Assembly (NCBI RefSeq): GCF_022965805.1
Contig: NC_133116.1
Coordinates: forward strand, 8,452,601-8,516,600
Reading direction: 5' to 3'
Length of the DNA: 64,000 nucleotides
Source: Primulina eburnea
Lineage: Eukaryota; Streptophyta; Magnoliopsida; Lamiales; Gesneriaceae
The notes beneath the pieces were generated by a model that saw nothing but the letters and a program-made list of their open reading frames with translations, had not been told where the DNA came from and made no database searches. Of the stretch, positions 34,194 to 43,966 are shown one piece after another. Every line of letters begins with the position of its first letter. The first letter of the stretch is position 1. A program made the position numbers and the translations under genes.

Positions 34194-36011
34194 ATGGTAG
34201 GAAAGAGTTTTGATCCTCACGACATTCGAAGCGAGATTGGACACCGAGAGGATGTTGCCCCTAGTTCAACAATATCCCTAACATCATTTCCTGAAGAGTC
34301 TTCTATGGAAATAGTTCATGTTTCTGATCAGCCCATAACGTTGGAGACTATTGTCCCACGAGAGCCAGGGAATCCCGTAAACATCGATAATCCTCCTATG
34401 TTTAGGTTTCCCAATCCACCACGATCACTGTTAAGAAGATCAAAACGACAGGCTGGGTATAACCCTAATCTTACTCCCGGCAAGCGTTTTCGCTACAAGG
34501 GCCAGTCCTCCACTCGCCCATCACTTATTGATCCGGCAGACACCTTGGGAGATGACTCGGATGAAGCTGATTACGAACTTGTGGCTCGTAAGAAGGTTGA
34601 GCCTGCAAAAGAGAGTAGCACTCTGTTTGATGACACTACAGAGTCTGATGAACCTGCTGCCACGGTTCCCCCACCAGAGACTACTCAGCCTGATGAAGAT
34701 GAGATCTCATTGGCTCAATTTATGGCCACCCTGAAGAAAGACAAACATCATGCTCCTTCCGTATCCGAACACACACAGAGCAATCCTCTTGATAATTCCA
34801 GTGATGAGGAAATGAAAGAATCTTCAAAGAGCCTCTCACATAGCAATGATTCTGGTGCATCCTCTCACCATTGTGTTGATGCTCTTAATGAGGGTGCCAT
34901 CTCTACTACTGACAACAATGAAGATTCCTCTGCATAGGAGGATGTTGATGCCGATGTTGTCCAACTCCAGAAAACACGGACCTGGATGACTATGATCTGA
35001 GTACACCGTTCAGTGAGAAATTCTACGCTGAAGCCGTTGTTGCTCAGTGGTACTTGTATGCAAATCGAGAATTCCCAGAAGAGAAGAATATTGATGGGAT
35101 TGCCTTTGACAGACAGAACTTGAGTGCATTCCTCACGCAAGCTTTCTCAATTGTGTCAGTTGTCACACCCTTCTCCCGAAAACCCGTGCTCGAATTTTAT
35201 GCTAACTTATCTCCAAGCGTGGAAAATGAGTGATCAGCAAAGTTTGGGAAAGTCTTTGTTCGTAACAGACTATATGAGTTTAGTGCTGCTGCAATAAAAT
35301 CCCATTACCAGACCCCAGCGGAAGATTTTGATGGAATTGCCCCAGACATTCATCTAGTCACCTCCACACTCACCGGGGGCATTGTTACTCGCTTCCCAAT
35401 CCATCCACATAAGCTATCAGCTACCAATTTAACATCGTTTTATTTGTGCTAGACAAGCTAGCCATTCGAAATTGGACACCTTCCACGAACACCACCATAG
35501 TCACCAGACACCAAACCATGGTTTTGTACTCCATTGAGACAAATGGAGTGTTTAATTTAGGACAGATGGTCTTCAACATGGTACGACAGTATGCAGCAGG
35601 AGGTCTTAAGGCATCTAAGCTTCCTTTTCACAGTTTAATCTATGGGATGCTGGTATCCCAAGGATTTGTTCGGGATGTTAGCGAGCCACTGTCCACCATT
35701 GGTGAATCGTTTAAAATTGCCCCGGCTCTCTTTAAGGGAAATAGGAAGATCGACTTCCTTGGTCTGCATCTGGTGATACTCCTACAGTATCTGATGTCCC
35801 CCACCCCCCAGTACCTATGCTAATCCACTACCCAACGACTTCATCCTGCTTACTGTCCCAGTAGTGCAAGCCCAACTTGATCATGCTCTAACCAAGATTG
35901 AGCAAGCCAAGGCTGATATTGCCTATTATGAAGATTTGGCTGCAAACTACAGGCTACTTTTGGAAGTGGGAGTCCATTCTGGACAAAAAGGGGGAGATGG
36001 TTATGCTTAAA
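34194..36011 (+). pseudogene. ORF3 of the SIRE-like Copia, plant transposon-protein domain
   Basis: From ATG 34194 (MVGKSFDPHD) to 34937 there are 247 open codons of hydrophilic, acidic, Ser-rich protein with a basic patch (RRSKRQAGYNP). After the stop at 34935, the same or shifted frames encode FSEKFYAEAVVAQWYLYANR, VFVRNRLYEFSAAAI and, at 35446-35823, LAIRNWTPSTNTT and IYGMLVSQGFV. I recognise this as the 'putative plant transposon protein' region found in many plant retroelement third ORFs. A short helical tail ends near 36010. At least three breaks inactivate it. Its role in such elements is unknown; an envelope function has been suggested for SIRE ORF3, but nothing here shows it. Confidence 0.75.
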
Positions 36012-36036
36012 TTGTTATGTTAATGAAATAGTGCAT

Positions 36037-36073
36037 GTGTTGTCTCAAGTGTTGCCAACAAATCTAACAACAC
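36037..36073 (+). repeat. Dispersed palindromic motif, copy 8 (3' untranslated)
   Basis: GTGTTGTCTC, then AAGTGTTGCCAACA, then ATCTAACAACAC. It lies 26 bp after the ORF3 stop. Confidence 0.85.
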
Positions 36074-36179
36074 CCTTGCTAACATTATCTTATTCAGGGG
36101 GAGAAAATTCTCTAACTCAGGGGCAGATGTCGAGTGCTTTCAAGGATTAATGTGTTTGATCTCATTTTGTCCAGAAAGG

Positions 36180-36194
36180 CAAAAAAGGAGAAAT
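36180..36194 (+). other. Polypurine tract of the SIRE-like Copia
   Basis: A-rich purine run (AAAAAAGGAGAAAT) immediately before the LTR start at 36195. Confidence 0.75.
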
Positions 36195-37015
36195 TGAAGG
36201 GAAATATTATTTTCTATAATTAATTGATTTAATTTCTTATCTTAAATAATTTCCCTAATTTTATCTTTCCTTGTAGATTTGATAGTATAAAATATTTATT
36301 GAGATTTTGTCTTTCTAGATAATGAGATAAGTATGATAATATTATCATGATATGGTATAATGTTTAAAAGAGGAATTTATTTACTAATCAAATTTTAATC
36401 TTCCTTATCTTATAGATTTGATTGTTGAATTCGAAGAAAAAAGGGAGGAAGGATAGTCATACGGGAGGACGAAGAATCAATCATATACTCACGCTCGTGC
36501 TCATTGAAATCTCAGAAGAAACATTTTTCAAGAGACGTGAAGTTTTGAAGAGTGAAGATACTGAGTGTTGCCTTGAGTATTGGAGACATCTGTAGACAAC
36601 ATCCGTGACGAAGTTGGCTGAAGATCGTTTTTTGTTGCTCCAAGTTTTTTTGGCTCATGTTTTTGCTTTCTTATTTTACGTTTTAGTTTTGTTGGTTATT
36701 TTATAAAGTATTTTATTTTCTCAATATGTTGATAAAATTGATTTTAGTAGTAATCGCTATTGGTATTGTTTTCGTGTGAACGTTATGGTTTTTATAGTGA
36801 TTAATTTTTGCCCTGAGGCATAAATATTTGTGCAAATTTAACCTTTTCCATCTGTTTATTTAAAGTAATTTGTGTTACAATATTTAATATTCTGCTGCAT
36901 GTTGTCCCAAATGTTGTAATATTTGGTACAATACTTAAATATGATAAAACAAATATTTACATCTTATGCTAATATTGTTATTCACACTTGCGTCTGTCAA
37001 ACAACGTTTCTTACA
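36195..37015 (+). repeat. 3' LTR of the SIRE-like Copia
   Basis: 821 bp, TGAAGGGAAATATT to TTTCTTACA, then GAGAT. Diverged from the 5' LTR by scattered substitutions and small indels. Confidence 0.92.
36899..36935 (+). repeat. Dispersed palindromic motif, copy 9 (3' LTR)
   Basis: The partner of copy 1, with two C-to-T-type changes (TAATATT for TAACATT, CAATAC for CAACAC). Confidence 0.85.
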
Positions 37016-37020
37016 GAGAT

Positions 37021-38580
37021 GATGTTGCAGTGATTTAGAAGCTGGAAATGGATGCATTATCTATTTCCATGATTGTGAAGATGAAGAGATATGAATATGA
37101 GTTTCCTGTAGAAGATAAAGAAGACTCTCGGGCTTTTTTTATGTTGAAGAAACTCTCATTGGTGGCAAGTCAGATTTTGATGCAGCGAGACAATATATGA
37201 GCATTCCAGCCGTAGTGTTGCAAAGTGTAGAGGTTGAGATAATTGCAGTGAAAACTCCAGCTGGACATTCATCGACTCAGGATGTTGAGGATCTTTCTAT
37301 GAAAGAAAACCCCAAAAGTCAAGCTAATCCAGCTCCCATCCAACTAGAAGTTAATATTCCCTATTTTTAAAAACTATTTGGATATTCTGACAATCCTTCG
37401 GCCGATCCAATTCCCAATGACATACAAATGTCAATCGAAAGATCACTTCATGCATCTCCACCTCTATCTTATTCTCAGATAAATAACTTGTCAGAGATGA
37501 AACTTACATCAGTGGATGATATAGTGAAATATCTGTTGGAGTTTTATTTTGATCAAGTACAACCTGGTCTTGAGCCCATGGAAGACTTTTCTGATCTGAG
37601 TTAAGTAAACTAAAGAATTGGAAGCCCAGGATTGAAGACCAGTCCATACATTGGCTCATCAAGCTAAACCCAACATCTATTGATAAGATTTGAAGTTGTT
37701 GAAATGGTTGTAACCATAAAACAAAAATATTTAGATGCGTGTCAAGATCTGATTTACTACATTTGTGTATTTATGTTCAGCATCATCTTGTAAATCAATA
37801 GACGTGAAATTATGAAATTCATTTCTCAATTTGTTCCTTCTTTATTTTATGTTTCCTAACTATCTGCAACCTGAAAAAGCAGTTATCGCTTCTTCTATTG
37901 CCACTCCAGCCGGTAAAACAATAACCTAGATGGATGGGGATCTCTCTCCACACATTCTGACCGGTGGAGAATTAGTGATTAGGACCGCCTCTCCACCTTC
38001 TGGGCCCCAGCTAGACTCTCTGCAGATATCTCAAGTTGGCCCCTCTTCATAGATCCTCATTGGCGATTTATCTAAGTATGATAACCTTCCTGAATAAGAT
38101 CTCATGCTTCAAAATTTTCTATCCCAAATTCAAGTCATGTCGAAGTCAATCAATATTTTATAAATTAAGCACTTTGCTTATATGATTGCTTTTGATAACT
38201 TAAAGTCTAAAGTGCTCAATGATATTAGCTTTATTGAGAAAAATTTCCAGATAATGAGCACTGATCAAGCTACATTGTAGAGTCAAGCCGCCAATGAACT
38301 TTCGGTTCAAATCACTCAAGTCAAGACTCTCATAGATGTGCTGCTTGATCATCTTAAGACTACAATTGGCAGCTGAAGTTTTGGAATATATGCACCATGG
38401 TGATGCCAAAAATGATGAAGATTACAAGAAGCTAGAAGAGTAAACGAGGAAGGCTGAGAAAGACAAATATGAAGAAGACATGCGAGCTGGATAGAGAATA
38501 CTACAACATGAAAAATCTAGAAGAAAGACAATTGGTGGAAGCGGCAGGAGTTCAAGATTCAAGAGATAATTTTTTGTTAC
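37021..38580 (+). pseudogene. ORF3 remnant of the outer SIRE-like Copia, right part
   Basis: Continues the 16779-18639 remnant across the inner Copia. Short coding-like patches occur near 37080-37150 (SRAFFMLKKLSLVASQ) and 37450-37600, all broken by stops. A-rich DNA and a purine run (AAAAGGGAAAATT) precede the LTR at 38751. No function can be given. Confidence 0.55.
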
Positions 38581-38750
38581 TATAGTTGTAATAGGTTTTT
38601 AATAATTTTTTCTTAATTGTAAAAATGACATTTCATTTACTCAATAAGATACATTATTTTTCTAAGTTTTGTTAGATATTGAATTGCTCAAATGTATCTT
38701 ATATATTTATTCTATCATCTTAGTCTTTTCATAACCTAAAAGGGAAAATT

Positions 38751-39716
38751 TGTTAGTTTGAAAATATCATAATTTTGGTGATAAAAATAGAATCTAGTTG
38801 TTTCAGGGTTTAGATTATATTTGAGCGTATTCACAGGTTTCTAGCTGGACATCTTGAAGTCAATCCAGACTGCATTCTCACTTAAATATTTCAATCAAGT
38901 TGTTTCGGTTCAAGCTGCACTCTAAACAAACTGCAGAAGCTCAAGCTGCAGACTAATCCTATCCGGTCAAGTCTATCATATGAAGTACCTATCCAGCAAC
39001 TCCATTGAAAAGAATGTTTCTTAAAATTTCAAAGATCAATCAATTTTTCAGAAGTCAAATATATAAATTACGAGAAACATTAAATGTGCATTGAGTGTGG
39101 TGTATTATAAAGAGAAGTTGACAATGTCCTTATGTCAGAAGAAGTTAAATATGATCATTGAAAAAGTTTCTTACTGTCGGAAGAAATTTAAGTATAAATA
39201 GGCAGATTCTAGATAAGAATAAAGACACAAGAACAATACCAAAAGATTGATGCTTTATAATCTATTATCCACAAGATCTTGAGCACTCTTATTCTTTCCA
39301 TGTCAAGTTGTTTATCTTTGCACACGCTTGTTCTACCTATTAGATCATCAAGGATCTATCAGTACTGCTATTCCAACTCTAGTTGTTCAAAGATATCATT
39401 ACAATAGTTGTATTGTATATGTCTAAATCGATAGTTCAATAGATAGTTTTTGTCCGTATTTTGATACTTAGAGTTTCAATGTAGGCATTGATAAGTCCTA
39501 TTTGAAATGGGTTTGTACAAGTGTTGTATAAATCAAAGTTTTCTAATGAATGTCTTCCTAAGTTAAAGTAAGAGTGACGTAGAAGTTGTTATTCTCCGAA
39601 CACCCATAAATTTCTTGTGTCATTTACTTTAATCTTCTTATTCTATCTGCTTTCTCTTTTTCTTGTCTAAGTCGTTGTGTACGTTAAAAGGCTACTTAGA
39701 TTAAATATACATTATC
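38751..39716 (+). repeat. 3' LTR of the outer SIRE-like Copia
   Basis: Starts TGTTAGTTTGAA after a purine tract. Its first 670 bp align with 15732-16384. The last part (39420-39716) has no partner on the left, because that LTR is truncated. The 3' edge is an estimate at the CA near 39716, and I found no target duplication shared with the left side. Confidence 0.65.
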
Positions 39717-39762
39717 ACTAGTCTAGTTGGATTGTTTTCACACTATAAAACACTTTTTGACG

Positions 39763-39933
39763 GATTATTTCATCCTACCCCTGCAGGCAGTGCCTGCAGG
39801 GGTACATCCAAGGGCCAAAATTTTTTCTGGCCCAATTTTATTTTTTTTTAATTTTTTTTTTCCCCATGAGGTGGAATCTCAACCACTCATATGGGGTGTG
39901 GGCACTGCCCACACACCCATAATCGAACTAACC
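39763..39933. mobile_element. 171-bp insertion flanked by 10-bp direct repeats
   Basis: CTTTTTGACG occurs at 39753-39762 and again at 39934-39943, as a 9-11-bp target duplication would. Inside are a perfect 14-bp palindrome pair (39776-39789 and 39791-39804, one-base centre) and a 9-bp one (39896-39904 and 39906-39914). No clear terminal inverted repeat and no coding. The duplication length would suit a Mutator-type MITE, but that is inference. Confidence 0.5.
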
Positions 39934-39943
39934 CTTTTTGACG

Positions 39944-41037
39944 TCCAATTGTATCTAGTCGTGCAAGAAAATGCATTAACAGCTAATAAATGTTAAGACC
40001 AACTCAAGTTTTAGAAAAATAAATTATGTGTTTATTAATTCTCTTCTAAACACATTTTTTATCCCAACATAGTTTTATATTTTTTAAAAGCAAAAAAAAC
40101 AAAATTTTGTATTCCATACTAAATTCTAAGATAATCTATTAAACATATTGAAATTTTAGAACCAAAAACAGTTTTTATTTTATTTTATATTATATGATAA
40201 AAACTCTGATTAATTTTTTAAAAAAAATATGATAAAATTGGGTTCAACAAATAATCATTGCATTTAGATTTTTCTATTTTGTGTTATATTTATTTAAAAT
40301 TTTATTACTATTTTTTCGATATGTCATTTTGATTTTTAAAACTCATAATTATTGTGTTTGATTTTTTGGGGGTTGAATCAAAATTTTATAATAAAAGGAA
40401 AGTGATGTATAGGTGTAATGTTGTCAAACATTAAATTAAAAAAAGTAAAGTGGATTGATATTAACATTTTTTCAGTTTAAATAACACTCCCTTTTTTCTT
40501 GTTAGGGTTTTAATCAGGGAGCTCCTGCCAAATTATTTAATTCGAGGGTAAAAAGTATTTTAGTGTACGAATTATTGAGAAATTGATACATGAATAATTT
40601 TAAATGATTTAATTGTTATATGATCCAAATAAAAAATCAATTTTACATTTAATCTAAATTTCTTTTAAGTTTAATTATTAAATTAAATTATATATATATT
40701 GTTTATTTTGAAGATCATTTTATTGATTATTTTTTAAAAAAATGTATAGTGTATTTATTTAAAAATTACAATGTCAGAAATAAATATCATACTCTTCATA
40801 TTAAAATATTAAAATGATTAATTAGTACAAATAAATTTCAAAAAATGAATTATATATTAATAAAATTATAAGTAAATAAATAAATCACATAAATTGCTAA
40901 CATATATTTTAATATATTGATAAATAATAATCATTTTAGTTTCTCTAAATCCGGTATTGATTTTTAAGAATCTCGAAATAAAAACCACACTTGGCAACCG
41001 GAGCACTAACACGACGGCACATGAATCTCACTCATTA
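39944..41037. other. AT-rich intergenic DNA, no gene seen
   Basis: About 1.1 kb, very AT-rich, with A and T runs and no frame of note. Confidence 0.65.
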
Positions 41038-41045
41038 ACTTGATT

Positions 41046-41229
41046 GAGTAGGTCTCTTATGAGGCGGTTTAATAAATCTTTATCTGTGAGACGGGTCAAC
41101 CCTACCGATGTTCACAATAAAAAGTAATATTCTTAGCATTAAAAATAATATTTTTTCATGAATGACTCAAATAAGAGATTCGTCTCACAAAATACGAACC
41201 GTAAGACCATCTCACACAAGTTTTTGTGT
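41046..41229 (+). mobile_element. hAT-type MITE, copy 1
   Basis: 184 bp from GAGTAGGTCTC to CAAGTTTTTGTGT, with imperfect inverted ends and flanks ACTTGATT (41038-41045) and ACTTAATT (41230-41237), a 7/8 match to an 8-bp duplication. The same family is at 57343-57505 in opposite orientation. Non-coding. Confidence 0.75.
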
Positions 41230-41876
41230 ACTTAATTTGTATAATTCAAACTATCGAAAGTTTTTGTACCTGTTTTTTTAGGTATTTTGGTAAGTTTCAT
41301 GGTTTTTCAACTTATACTTTAATTTAAATATAAGAATAAATTTATTTTATTTATTTTATTTTATTTTTATCAATATATTAAAAGATATGTTCTCTGTGTA
41401 TATGATTTATTTATTGAGTTGAATTTATTAATATAATTTTAAACTATGACAGAGATATAGAAAAAAATCATTTTATTGTATGTTTATAATTTTTTAAAAT
41501 GTATTAAAATTGAATATACAATTTATTACTTAATAGTCATAAAATTTTTGTATAAAAGCTACGATAATTATTTATTATAATATAAATTTTAATTAATAAA
41601 ATTATATTAAAAATAAAATAAGCATGAGTTGAATTTAATAAAAATAATTGGTTTAAAAGCAATTCATATTAGACGTAAATATTTTTTATTCATATATCAA
41701 TAAAGTTATTTATTTACAAGAGTAAATATATGAGTTTGTCAACTAACCAATTATTTGTGTACCAAAATACTTTTTACTCTTTATTTGACAATTAATCTAT
41801 TTTTAACAGATTATGTTTACCACCCTTTAATGTCAATAATAATGTCTTTTTTCCCGTATCCTGATATTTATTATAT
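41230..41876. other. AT-rich intergenic DNA, no gene seen
   Basis: About 650 bp of AT-rich sequence between the MITE and the hAT shell; nothing recognisable. Confidence 0.6.
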
Positions 41877-42392
41877 ATTGAACATAGGGGTGTAAATGAA
41901 CCGAACTGTTCGCGAGCTTTTGGGATATCGGCTCGTTAAAAAGCTCGTTCGGGCTCGTTCGTTAAGCTTATCGAGCCGAGCCCGAGCCTTATTTTGGGCT
42001 CGACAATTTTTTTGAGCCGAGCTTGAGATTAATAATGTTCGGTTCGTTAGCTCTGAACATGTTCGATAATAGGTTCGTGAGCTCAAAATTGACCTCGGCT
42101 CGTTTAGCTGGCTCGTGAGCTCGAGCTCGGCTCGTTTAAGTGGTTCACGGGCGCTGCTGGTTCCACTACAAAAAAACGGAAATATCAGCGACGGTTTTAC
42201 TAACCGCGCTATAGCGACGGTCTGCATTAAAACCGTCGCATATTAAATTAAGCGACAGTTTATTAAAACCCGTCGCTATTATAGCGACGGCTTACATCAA
42301 ACCGTCGCTATAATAGCGACCGTTATGAATAAACCGTCGTCGATTAATATAAGCGACGGTATTAGCAAACCGTCGCTGATGGCAACGGTTTT

Positions 42393-42426
42393 GGGGTTTA
42401 GGGTTTAGGGTTTAGGGTTCAGGGTT
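42393..42426 (+). repeat. Short interstitial telomere-like repeat
   Basis: About four units of TTTAGGG, one with a change (TTCAGGG), inside the subterminal region of the CACTA fragment. Confidence 0.85.
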
Positions 42427-42537
42427 TTAGCAAACTGTCTGTAAATTGTCGCGTTTAGAGTCGTTTGTAACATTTGCACTTAGTCATCCTGAGTGTTTAT
42501 TAAATAGATATATCCATTGTCCTTACAATCGAAAAAA

Positions 42538-42921
42538 ATGTCAGAACAAACCATATTTAGACGAAATTACAAATCATTTGTGTTTCCTAATAAAAAGTAC
42601 AAAATTGTTGATGTCAATCGAAAAAAGAGTCTTGGATACTACGAACCATTTGTGTTTCCTACGCAAGCCTCGCAAGTTGTGTATTTGACTTATCCAACAA
42701 CGAAGAGAGCAGAATCAGATTGGATGCATGTGAGTACTCTACGAAGGCGAGCTTATGTCACTGATGTTGAGCCAAATACTGAGCATAATCAAATTGATGC
42801 GAACGATGCATTTCAAAACAACGAAAGTGGACCTCATGACATATCAACTCAATTTCTTTTATCGTCTCAAAATCTAGTCGATGTTAATGTTATGTACGAG
42901 AACGAAATTGATTTGAACTGA
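42538..42921 (+). pseudogene. CACTA transposase fragment (DUF4216-like)
   Basis: Open from ATG 42538 for 127 codons. The central part, with PFVFPTQASQVVYLTYP and SDWMHVSTL, resembles the DUF4216 region that follows TNP2 transposase in plant CACTA elements. The upstream TNP2 catalytic part is absent, and the tail (VNVMYENEIDLN) matches nothing I know. As it stands it is a fragment. Confidence 0.65.
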
Positions 42922-43044
42922 AAACAGAAGAGGTTCAATATTCGAGCGACGATGTTCGTGACATTTATTGAATTGTACTTTGGAAAAAATATATATTTCA
43001 TTAATTATAAATGTTAATGTTTTACAATTATTGAATTTATTTTA

Positions 43045-43149
43045 GCGAGCACGACATGGCAGAGATCCAAAGTCATGGGAGCTATACGTTCACACACATC
43101 GACATGCAGATGGATTTTTCGTTGACACGCGATCCCGCCTGCTCCACGT
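43045..43149 (+). pseudogene. En/Spm-type transposase remnant
   Basis: About 35 codons reading ARHGRDPKSWELYVHTHRHAD and ending FFVDTRSRLLH resemble the conserved patch of plant Ptta/En/Spm transposases. A GTAAGT follows, so it may be an old exon edge. Too short for function. Confidence 0.5.
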
Positions 43150-43830
43150 AAGTTTATTAAATTTCGTTATTCTCATCAACGTTACATTAAGAAAATTCAA
43201 TTTGATTCATTTTAAATCAACATCATAGGAGGAGATGAAGCGCTACATGGCTGATTCATTTTGTATGAAACACTTGTATTATTATTTGCAGATTAATAAT
43301 ATGATTACATTTCTCAAATTTTGTTAATTTTTTTTTCGATTATACAGTACAATATATTTTTATTTCAGATTTAAATAATTATATCATTAAAAAAAAACAA
43401 TTAGCGACGGTTTTTTGTTGAAACCGTCGCCATCGGCGACGTTATGCTTAACCGTCGTTGTTGGCGACGGTTTAAGAATAACGTCGCCGATTACGTTTTT
43501 GTCAATACCTATCGCTATTAGCGACGCTTTTACTCAAAATCCGTTGCTATTAGCGAACCGCCATTAACGAGCCGAGCTCGAGCTGAGCCCGAGCGTCATA
43601 ATTTCCGAACGAGCCGAGTCCGAGCTTCAAACCAAAGGCTCGTAACGAGCTCGAGCCGAGCCCGAGCCGAAAAAATAGTTAAACGAGCCGAGCCCGAGCC
43701 AGCTACTGTTCGGCTCGGCTCGACTCATTTACATCCTTAATTGAACATGCGAGAACGGGAAAGAAAATGGAGTATGAACAATTTAGGAAGATCCCAATAT
43801 TCCTATTTACATACTACTCGAAAGTAAGAC

Positions 43831-43955
43831 CACTGGAGACCGGGCTTTGGTCGGTCCAAGTGGTCTCACCCTCTTTTTCCCTGTAAGTGACTCGGTTCGA
43901 GCCATCTTACCCCATAGTTTAGGAAATCAAAAAAAAAAAAAAAAAGAAAAAGAAA
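43831..43955 (+). mobile_element. SINE-like retroposon with A-tail
   Basis: GAAAGTAAGAC flanks both sides (43820-43830 and 43956-43966), an 11-bp duplication. The 125-bp insert ends in about 17 A followed by an AAAAAG-rich tail, and contains GGTTCGAGCC, a match to the tRNA-type box B. Box A is not convincing. It may be a 5'-truncated tRNA-derived SINE. Confidence 0.6.
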
Positions 43956-43966
43956 GAAAGTAAGAC

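Larger units (their letters stand above)
18645..37015 (+). mobile_element. SIRE/Maximus-like Copia retrotransposon with nested insertions, TSD GAGAT
   Basis: LTRs 18645-19462 and 36195-37015 are flanked by GAGAT (18640-18644 and 37016-37020). Order inside: Met-tRNA primer site, gag with two zinc knuckles, protease, GAG-pre-integrase, integrase, reverse transcriptase, RNase H, then an ORF3. This order with ORF3 fits the SIRE/Maximus lineage. Two insertions interrupt it: the Athila-like element 21788-28793 and the solo LTR 32380-33963. Every coding part is broken. LTRs differ by substitutions and indels, such as a 12-bp extra segment near 36572, so it is older than its passengers. A roughly 37-bp palindromic motif is scattered along the whole element. 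Confidence 0.92.
42164..43562 (+). mobile_element. CACTA (En/Spm) fragment inside the hAT shell
   Basis: Begins CACTACAAAAAAACGG, the left end of a CACTA transposon, followed by many inverted copies of AGCGACGGTTT/AAACCGTCGCT (42180-42390). Similar subterminal copies recur at 43403-43560, but the right CACTA terminus is missing. Two transposase remnants lie between. The left end sits beyond the hAT subterminal repeats, so the CACTA element either inserted into the hAT element or was captured by it and then truncated. Confidence 0.78.
41885..43739. mobile_element. hAT-type element with CACTA-derived core, TSD ATTGAACA
   Basis: Perfect 8-bp duplication ATTGAACA (41877-41884 and 43740-43747). 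Terminal inverted repeats are TAGGGGTGTAAATGA and, at the right end, the complement of TAAGGATGTAAATGA. Subterminal regions (to about 42160 and from about 43560) are rich in GAGCCGAGC/GCTCGGCTC on both strands. Between them lies CACTA-type sequence, not hAT transposase. The 8-bp TSD and TAGGGGTG ends are hAT hallmarks. It is non-autonomous. Confidence 0.85.
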
